Source of the DNA: Paractinoplanes brasiliensis
Lineage (GTDB): Bacteria; Actinomycetota; Actinomycetes; Mycobacteriales; Micromonosporaceae
DNA: 64,000 nucleotides
Direction: 5' to 3'
Assembly: GCF_004362215.1 (NCBI RefSeq)
Contig: NZ_SNWR01000001.1
Span: 1,612,001-1,676,000, forward strand
A program made the translations under genes and the position numbers. This document shows positions 59,267 through 64,000 of this stretch, one piece after another (position 1 is the stretch's first letter; the number at the start of each line of letters is the position of its first letter). Under the pieces are notes generated by a model. It saw only the letters and a list, made by a program, of their open reading frames with translations. It was not told the origin of the DNA and ran no database searches.

Positions 59267-59940
59267 GTGTCCGAGTAATAGGTGTCGATGCGTACGCGCT
59301 CGGCTGGGTCGGCGTCGAGCTGCGCGACGGCGCGTTCGGCCGGGCCGTGCTGGCTTCCACGCTGTACGAGATAGTCGCCGGCAGCTCCGGCGCCTCGGTC
59401 ATCGGCGTGGACATCCCCCTGGGCATGCTGCCCGACCGCTGGCGGGCCGCCGACACGCTCGCGGCCGAGGAACTGGGACCGCGCCGCGGCAGCGTGTTCC
59501 GGGTTCCGCCCCGCGCGGTCTGGCAGGAAGCCGACTTCACCGCGGCCAACCGGCTGTGCCGCGAGCTGACCGGCGCCGGGCTGAGCCGCCAGTCCTGGGC
59601 GTTGCGGCCCAAGCTGCTGGAGGCCAACGCCATCTGGGAACGGCATCCGGGGCTGCTCTTCGAGGCGCACCCGGAGGTCTCGTTCCGCACCATGGCCGGC
59701 GAGCCCCTGCAGTACGCGAAGAAGACGTGGACCGGCCAGGCCCGCCGGCGCGAGCTGCTGGCCCGCAACGGGATTGTTCTGCCCGACCAGATCGGCCCGG
59801 CCGGTCAGGCGCCGCCGGACGACATCCTGGACGCGGCCGCGGTGGCCTGGTCAGCCCACCGGATGGCGACCGGGACGGCGCTCAGCCACCCCAGCCCACC
59901 CGAGGAAACCAACGGCTCCAAGATCGCCATCTGGTACTAG
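59263..59940 (+). CDS. DUF429 domain protein (RNase H-like fold)
   Basis: The 225-residue protein has the DUF429 pattern: VIGVDAYALGWVGVELRDG at the start (first Asp), VIGVDIPLGMLPDRWRAAD, SVFRVPPRAVW, LLFEAHPEVSFRTMAG and a final PPDDILDAAAVAWSAHRMAT (acidic). These resemble RNase H/resolvase-fold hydrolases, but no activity is established. The start overlaps the stop of the small upstream ORF. It converges on proC with only 3 bp between stop codons and no terminator. Confidence 0.85.
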   Translation: MSVRVIGVDAYALGWVGVELRDGAFGRAVLASTLYEIVAGSSGASVIGVDIPLGMLPDRWRAADTLAAEELGPRRGSVFRVPPRAVWQEADFTAANRLCRELTGAGLSRQSWALRPKLLEANAIWERHPGLLFEAHPEVSFRTMAGEPLQYAKKTWTGQARRRELLARNGIVLPDQIGPAGQAPPDDILDAAAVAWSAHRMATGTALSHPSPPEETNGSKIAIWY

Positions 59941-59943
59941 AAC

Positions 59944-60765
59944 TCAGTTCTTGGTGGTCATCTCGGTGGCGATCTGGCGGGCACGATCGCGGGCTGCCTC
60001 CAGCGCGCTCAGGAATGCAGCCCGCAACCCGTGGTTCTCGAGCTCACGCAGCGCGGCAGCCGTCGTGCCGCCCGGGGAGGTGACCGACTCGCGCAGCTTG
60101 ACCGGGTGCTCCCCCGAGTCCCGCAGCATGATCGCCGAGCCGACGGCGGTCTGCACGGCCAGCTCGTGGGCGACGTTGCGGGGCAGCCCGAGCAGCACGC
60201 CGGCGTCGGCCATCGCCTCGACCAGCAGATAGAAGTAGGCCGGGCCGGAGCCGGACACCGCCGTCACGGCGTCCTGCTGGCTCTCGGGCACCCGCACAGT
60301 GCGGCCGAGCGGCTGGAAGACCTCTTCGACGATCGCCAGGTGCTCGTCGGTCGCGTACGGCCCGGGCGAGATCGCCGTCATCGCCTGGTCGACCAGGGCG
60401 GGCGTGTTGGTCATGACCCGCACGACCGGGATCCCGCCGGGCAGGCGCTCGGCGAAGAAGCTGGTGGGCAGGCCGGCGCAGAGCGAGACGACCAGCCTGT
60501 CCGGCGGCACCTTCATGCCGAAGTCGTCGAGCAGCTTGCCCGCGTCCTGCGGCTTCACGGCGATCAGCAGGACGTCGGCCTGCGTCACCGCGGTCAGGTT
60601 GAGCACCGGGCGGATGCCGTGCCGCTCGGCCAGCTCGGCCGCCCGCTCGGGACGCCGGGTGGTGGCCAGCACCTGCTGCGGCGTCCACCCGGAGCGCAGC
60701 AGTCCGGCCAGGACCAGCTCGCCGAGCTTGCCCGCGCCGATCACGGCGACACTGTGCTTGGTCAT
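59944..60765 (-). CDS. proC: Pyrroline-5-carboxylate reductase
   Basis: The 273-residue NADPH-dependent enzyme makes proline from pyrroline-5-carboxylate. It has the Rossmann start SVAVIGAGKLGELVLAGLL, VLLIAVKPQDAGKLLDD, VRVMTNTPALVDQAMTAISP and the C-terminal signature AVSGSGPAYFYLLVEAMADA followed by VTSPGGTTAAAL. Length and order are typical. ATG at 60765 lies directly after the hairpin that ends the phosphofructokinase transcript. It may instead be read through from that gene when the alternative hairpin forms (see the three-arm element). Confidence 0.95.
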   Translation of the reverse strand: MTKHSVAVIGAGKLGELVLAGLLRSGWTPQQVLATTRRPERAAELAERHGIRPVLNLTAVTQADVLLIAVKPQDAGKLLDDFGMKVPPDRLVVSLCAGLPTSFFAERLPGGIPVVRVMTNTPALVDQAMTAISPGPYATDEHLAIVEEVFQPLGRTVRVPESQQDAVTAVSGSGPAYFYLLVEAMADAGVLLGLPRNVAHELAVQTAVGSAIMLRDSGEHPVKLRESVTSPGGTTAAALRELENHGLRAAFLSALEAARDRARQIATEMTTKN

Positions 60766-60768
60766 TGG

Positions 60769-60815
60769 CGCCCCTCGTCAGAAACGAAGCGAGGGGCGAC
60801 CGACGGCCGCCCCTC
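60769..60815 (-). terminator. Three-arm hairpin region between PPi-phosphofructokinase and proC
   Basis: CGCCCCTCG (60769-60777) can pair with CGAGGGGCG (60790-60798), or that middle arm can pair with CGCCCCTC (60808-60815). The two stems are mutually exclusive. One is a terminator for the upstream kinase gene; the arrangement could also allow controlled read-through into proC. There is no leader ORF between them. Confidence 0.5.
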
Positions 60816-60830
60816 ACCCGAAAGCTGGAC

Positions 60831-61859
60831 CTAGCTGCCGAAGAAGACCTCGGCCTCTTCGTACCGCGACAGCGGCACGGTCTTGAGCTCACCGGTGCCG
60901 TCGATCAGCGGCACGCGCACGATGTCAGTGCCCCGCAGCGCCATCATCTTACCGAAATCGCCCTCGTGCACGGCGTCGATCGCCTGCAGGCCGAACCGGG
61001 TGGCGAGCACGCGGTCGAACGCGGAGGGGGTGCCGCCACGCTGGATGTGACCGAGGACGACGGTGCGCGCCTCCTTGCCGGTCTTGGCCTCCAGCTGCTC
61101 GGCGAGCCACTGGCCGATGCCGCCCAGGCGGACGTGACCGAACGAGTCGAGCTCCTGGCTCTGCAGCGCCATCTGGCCCGCGAGCGGGTGCGCACCCTCG
61201 GCGACCACGACGATCGGCGCGTACTCGACCTGGAAACGCTTGGTCACGTACGTGGCGACCTGGTCGACGTCGAACTCACGCTCGGGCAGCAGGATCACGT
61301 TGGCGCCACCGGCCAGGCCGGCGTGCAGCGCGATCCAGCCGGCGTGCCGGCCCATGACCTCGACGACCAGGGTGCGGTGGTGCGACTCGGCGGTGGTGTG
61401 CAGCCGGTCGATGGCCTCCATCGCGATGTTGACCGCGGTGTCGAAGCCGAACGTGAAGTCGGTGGCGTTGAGGTCGTTGTCGATCGTCTTGGGCACGCCG
61501 ACGACGTTGACGCCCAGATCGTTGAGCTTGGTGGCGACGCCGAGGGTGTCCTCGCCGCCGATCGCCACGAGCGCGTCGACGCCCTGCTCGGCCAGGTTCG
61601 CCTTGATCTTCTCGACACCACCGTCGATCTTGAACGGGTTGGTGCGCGAGGAGCCCAGGATGGTGCCGCCCCGGGGCAGGATGCCGCGGACCTCGGCGAT
61701 GCCGAGCGGCTTCGTCAGACCCTCGAGCGGGCCCTTCCAGCCGTCGCGGAAGCCGACGAACTCGTGACCGTAAGCGGCGACGCCCTTGCGGACCACCGCC
61801 CGGATCACCGCGTTGAGACCGGGGCAGTCGCCGCCGCCGGTGAGCACGCCGATACGCAT
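60831..61859 (-). CDS. pfp: Pyrophosphate-dependent 6-phosphofructokinase
   Basis: The 342-residue protein is a PFKA-fold enzyme with LTGGGDCPGLNAVIRAVVRK, MGRHAGWIALHAGLAGGAN and GHIQRGGTPSAFDR. The phosphoryl-donor site reads IGGEDTLG and PKTIDNDL: Asp at the position of E. coli Gly104 and Lys at Gly124, the residues that define PPi-dependent, reversible enzymes such as that of Amycolatopsis methanolica. It would work in glycolysis and gluconeogenesis with PPi instead of ATP. ATG at 61859 has GGGAGGA about 8 nt upstream; the longer frame is a shadow. Confidence 0.9.
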   Translation of the reverse strand: MRIGVLTGGGDCPGLNAVIRAVVRKGVAAYGHEFVGFRDGWKGPLEGLTKPLGIAEVRGILPRGGTILGSSRTNPFKIDGGVEKIKANLAEQGVDALVAIGGEDTLGVATKLNDLGVNVVGVPKTIDNDLNATDFTFGFDTAVNIAMEAIDRLHTTAESHHRTLVVEVMGRHAGWIALHAGLAGGANVILLPEREFDVDQVATYVTKRFQVEYAPIVVVAEGAHPLAGQMALQSQELDSFGHVRLGGIGQWLAEQLEAKTGKEARTVVLGHIQRGGTPSAFDRVLATRFGLQAIDAVHEGDFGKMMALRGTDIVRVPLIDGTGELKTVPLSRYEEAEVFFGS

Positions 61860-62131
61860 ATTTAGCTCGTCCTCCCAGATCGGGTATGCGAGAAGCAGAG
61901 AGCCCGTCGAGCCCCAGGGAGATCTTCGGCAGCGTTGCCGGCCCGGGGCGGGCCGCGACCCGAACTCTAGTCGCCGCTCACCAGCCGGATACATCCGCCC
62001 CTTAAAGCCTGACCGTTTCGTTCTCGCCGGCGGCGGGAGTCCTTCCGGTCGCGGCCGCCTTGGCGTATCCCAGCAGAGGCCGGAGGCGCGCCGAACGAGA
62101 GCGCGGGCCACAGGCAGGCCGAACGGCGACG
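61860..62131 (-). promoter_or_regulatory. Leader and promoter region of the PPi-phosphofructokinase
   Basis: The 272-bp gap contains a -10-like TAGAGT on the minus strand (plus 61964-61969) with a weak TGTATC 18 bp upstream, leaving a transcribed leader of about 95 nt with a GGCCCG-CCC-CGGGCC stem and the ribosome site. No coding sequence was seen. The upstream exoribonuclease gene ends at its far edge. Confidence 0.45.
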
Positions 62132-62620
62132 TCAGCCACCCATCGCGCGCCAGCGGGCCAGGTTGTGCCGGGCGTCGACCAGCGCGTCGTGCCGTCCGGA
62201 CATGGCGGGCAGCGGCGGGCGGCCCTTGTCGTCCCACAGCTGACGCAGGTCCTTGGTGAAGCGCGGCAGGTCACGCGGCAGGGCCGGCATCGCGCCCCAC
62301 AGCTGGGCCAGCGCGACGTGGTCGTAAGCGGCGAACCACGCCCACAGCTCGATCTGCTCGTCGCGTCCGGCGACCGGCTCCTTGAGGAACGCGTAGAGGT
62401 CGTCGCGGATCCGCTCACGGGAGCGCCACGCCTTGTCGGACGGTGAGGGCAGCTTGTCGAGCACGTTGCGCCGGACCCAGGGAATGGCACGGCTGTCGTC
62501 GAACTCCGTGCTGACCGCGTAGAACTCGCGGCCGAACTCGTCGACGACACCGATCGAGACCAGGTCGACCACGCGCCCGTCCTCGATGAACTCGCAGTCG
62601 TAGAAATAGCGGTAGACCAT
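62132..62620 (-). CDS. AS-type 3'-5' exoribonuclease (Rv2179c-like)
   Basis: The 162-residue protein matches Rv2179c: VYRYFYDCEFIEDGRVVDLV (Asp-x-Glu of the DEDDh site near the start), FYAVSTEFDDSRAIPWVRRN, ELWAWFAAYDHVALAQLWG (Asp) and HDALVDARHNLARWRAM (His, Asp). This is a polyadenylate-specific exoribonuclease of the RNase T-like superfamily that trims RNA 3' ends in the cytoplasm. ATG at 62620 is chosen because it begins just before the catalytic strand. It follows the phosphotransferase gene by 22 nt on the same strand. In mycobacteria it lies next to the class II DAHP synthase gene. Confidence 0.88.
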   Translation of the reverse strand: MVYRYFYDCEFIEDGRVVDLVSIGVVDEFGREFYAVSTEFDDSRAIPWVRRNVLDKLPSPSDKAWRSRERIRDDLYAFLKEPVAGRDEQIELWAWFAAYDHVALAQLWGAMPALPRDLPRFTKDLRQLWDDKGRPPLPAMSGRHDALVDARHNLARWRAMGG

Positions 62621-62642
62621 CGGGTCCCATCCTGGCCCATCG

Positions 62643-63497
62643 TCATCCGGGCGCCGACTCCAGGGCCTCCCGTGCGCGCCGCAGGCCCTTCGAGCACCCC
62701 GCGCGGGCCGCCCGGTCGGCCTTGACGGCCCAGCGCAGGCGCAGCAGCACCGGCAGCGCGGCTTCGAGCTCCCCGGCCTCGACCGGACCCGCCGCCAGGT
62801 AGCCGTCGAGCAGCTCACCCGCCCGCTGCGGGCCCCCGGCGTACAGCACGGCCGCCGCCACGTCGTACACCAGCGGGCCGACCCCGCTCGCCCCGCAGTC
62901 GAGCAGGCCGGCGCGGCCGGTGCCGGGGTCGACCACGAAGACGCCGGGGGCGGGGTCGCCGTGCAGCACCCCGTACGTGAGCCGGTCCGTGATCGTCAGA
63001 CGGGTGGCGGCGGCCGCCGCGTCGGCCACGGCGGCCCGCAGCCACGGCTCGGCGTCGAGGTGGGCCGCCTCCGCGTCCAGCGGCTGCCAGGAGCGCAGGC
63101 CAGGGTGGTGGAAGCCCTGCAGGGCCCGGTGCACCGCCCCGAGGCGATCGCCCCACCACTGCTGGTCGACCGGGTCGCCGCCGTCGAGACGCCGGCCCGG
63201 CACGCGGTGCAGCACGGCGAGCGCCCCGGCCTCGGTCTGCGCGGTGAGGCCGCCGGCCAGGGTGCGTACGGGTTCACCGGCGGCGATGTCCCGGGCCCGC
63301 AGATGCTCGGTGGCGGCCAGGCCGGCCTCGACCGGGAGCCGGGCGCCGGTGTCGCACAGGCGCACGACGTACGTACGGCCTCCGGCTGTCACCTCCCATC
63401 CGCGCGAGAGCAGCACGTCGTCCAGGGCGATGATCTCGCGCGGCACGAGATGCCACTCGTCCCGCAGCGTTGATCGAAGAAGCTCAGCATCCGGCAC
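62643..63497 (-). CDS. Phosphotransferase family (aminoglycoside kinase-like) protein
   Basis: The 284-residue product has the APH/choline kinase fold: GGRTYVVRLCDTGAR (ATP-binding lobe, no Walker A), LTYGVLHGDPAPGVFVVD (Brenner HGD-x-N-like, with Pro-Gly in place of the usual Asn) and GLLDCGASGVGPLVYDVA (metal Asp region). The substrate is not evident; such proteins phosphorylate sugars, amino alcohols or drugs. GTG at 63497 is fixed by GATAAT (63504-63509) six nt upstream, which overrides the longer frame to 63569. The atypical Brenner loop raises the possibility of altered or lost catalysis. Confidence 0.78.
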   Translation of the reverse strand: MPDAELLRSTLRDEWHLVPREIIALDDVLLSRGWEVTAGGRTYVVRLCDTGARLPVEAGLAATEHLRARDIAAGEPVRTLAGGLTAQTEAGALAVLHRVPGRRLDGGDPVDQQWWGDRLGAVHRALQGFHHPGLRSWQPLDAEAAHLDAEPWLRAAVADAAAAATRLTITDRLTYGVLHGDPAPGVFVVDPGTGRAGLLDCGASGVGPLVYDVAAAVLYAGGPQRAGELLDGYLAAGPVEAGELEAALPVLLRLRWAVKADRAARAGCSKGLRRAREALESAPG

Positions 63498-63763
63498 GGC
63501 GGGATTATCACGGCAGAACAGGTAAATGCGACGGACTGGTTGGGCGACCCCCACATGAGGACCCCACACCGGGAACGTTCACTCATGGCATTCAGGTGTT
63601 TACAGATAGCGACCAGCGCGACATGATCCTATGAGGCGCCGGCGGTACAGGTGCGCAGAAATGGCGCCGGTGGGTTGCTGTGTGCTAAGAGTGATCGTTC
63701 GCGTCGTGGGGCCGACGCGGCACGCTTTGCCGACACGGCCCCCACCGGGGGAGGGATGACGCC
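63498..63763. promoter_or_regulatory. Divergent intergenic region with leaderless promoter of the phosphotransferase
   Basis: GATAAT on the minus strand (63504-63509) is close to the consensus -10 and ends 6 nt before the GTG. The rest of the 266 bp, up to the Crp/Fnr start, contains no clear -35/-10 for the plus strand and no gene. Confidence 0.5.
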
Positions 63764-64000
63764 GTGGACCATCGCATGCCGGACAACGGCGACGCGCTGA
63801 CCGGCGTGGAGATGTTCGCCGGCCTGGAGCCGGACGTCCGGCAACGGGTCATCGCCACGGCAGTCCCGCGTACGTACCGCAAAGGACAGATCATCTTCGT
63901 CGAGCACGACCCCGGCGAATCCCTGATCATCCTGAAACGTGGCGCCGTCGCCATCTTCCGCACGGCCCCGACCGGGGAACGTGCGGTGCTCACCGTGGTC
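63764..64000 (+). CDS. Crp/Fnr-family regulator, N-terminal part (runs off the window)
   Basis: The 79 in-window codons encode the start of a cyclic-nucleotide-binding beta barrel: MFAGLEPDVRQRVIATAVPR, YRKGQIIFVEHDPGESLIIL and KRGAVAIFR, the typical cNMP-binding order. The DNA-binding half lies outside. GTG at 63764 is chosen because GGGGGAGGG ends 8 nt upstream. Whether it binds cAMP or another ligand cannot be decided without the C-terminal half. Confidence 0.85.
   Translation, partial: MDHRMPDNGDALTGVEMFAGLEPDVRQRVIATAVPRTYRKGQIIFVEHDPGESLIILKRGAVAIFRTAPTGERAVLTVV

Overview
This 64-kb window is chromosomal DNA of a high-GC actinobacterium. The content points to Micromonosporaceae, probably Actinoplanes or a close relative. 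That placement is an inference from four things: the pyrophosphate-type phosphofructokinase, the acyclic-carotenoid end-group genes, the PknL/Rv2175c/idsA/metF/DAHP-synthase/AS-exoribonuclease neighbourhood shared with mycobacteria, and the many -10 hexamers lying 6-8 nt from a start codon (leaderless mRNAs). I see no rRNA, tRNA, CRISPR, phage or intact insertion sequence. Most genes are core or near-core, and the unusual signal lies in regulation and repeats.

Layout. 0-6.6 kb: a TVP38-type membrane protein, then leuS (minus) with a leader that looks like a leucine attenuator, then a secreted M36 metalloprotease. 6.9-11.7 kb: a MoxR-DUF58-transglutaminase operon. 12-16.5 kb: DUF3040, dinB, an alkaline-phosphatase-superfamily enzyme, a methyltransferase and an SSI-type protease inhibitor. 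16.5-25.7 kb: dnaE2, imuB, imuA and an SAV_6107-type HEPN gene, all minus strand, with a good LexA box upstream of the HEPN gene; this is the translesion mutasome, and three of its four genes carry large in-frame repeat or low-complexity expansions. 25.8-30.4 kb: a quinone-type oxidoreductase, a two-component system, and a MarR-GNAT fusion divergent from an SDR across a palindromic operator.

30.4-35.7 kb: a plus-strand run of a YbaK-domain protein, a CrtA-like oxygenase, a GNAT, a CruF-like hydratase, a GT2 glycosyltransferase and a CrtI/CrtD desaturase, which together look like a module for hydroxylating and glycosylating a carotenoid end. 35.8-42.8 kb: a solute-binding/von Willebrand A protein, an orphan gene, and a LysR regulator divergent from sdhCAB. 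43-51.5 kb: an MFS pump with a small HTH regulator, endonuclease IV, PknL-like kinase, a proline-rich membrane protein, the Rv2175c homologue, a polyprenyl diphosphate synthase, metF and a CDP-alcohol phosphatidyltransferase. 51.9-54.3 kb: a MarR regulator and a DHA2 efflux pump that share the same operator sequence. 55-64 kb: threonine aldolase, class II DAHP synthase, a GH18 chitinase, a DUF429 protein behind a small leaderless ORF, proC, PPi-phosphofructokinase, an AS exoribonuclease, a phosphotransferase and the start of a Crp/Fnr regulator.

The items most worth a second look are: (1) the leuS leader peptide with three consecutive Leu codons followed by a terminator; (2) an 85-bp dispersed element seen twice, with a covarying palindrome and a TTGTCCACA (DnaA-box-like) end, one copy lying in frame inside the cruF-like gene; (3) the LexA-controlled HEPN-imuA-imuB-dnaE2 region and its repeat expansions; (4) matching MarR operators in front of marR and its presumed pump gene; and (5) the pervasive leaderless promoter grammar, which fixes many start codons.
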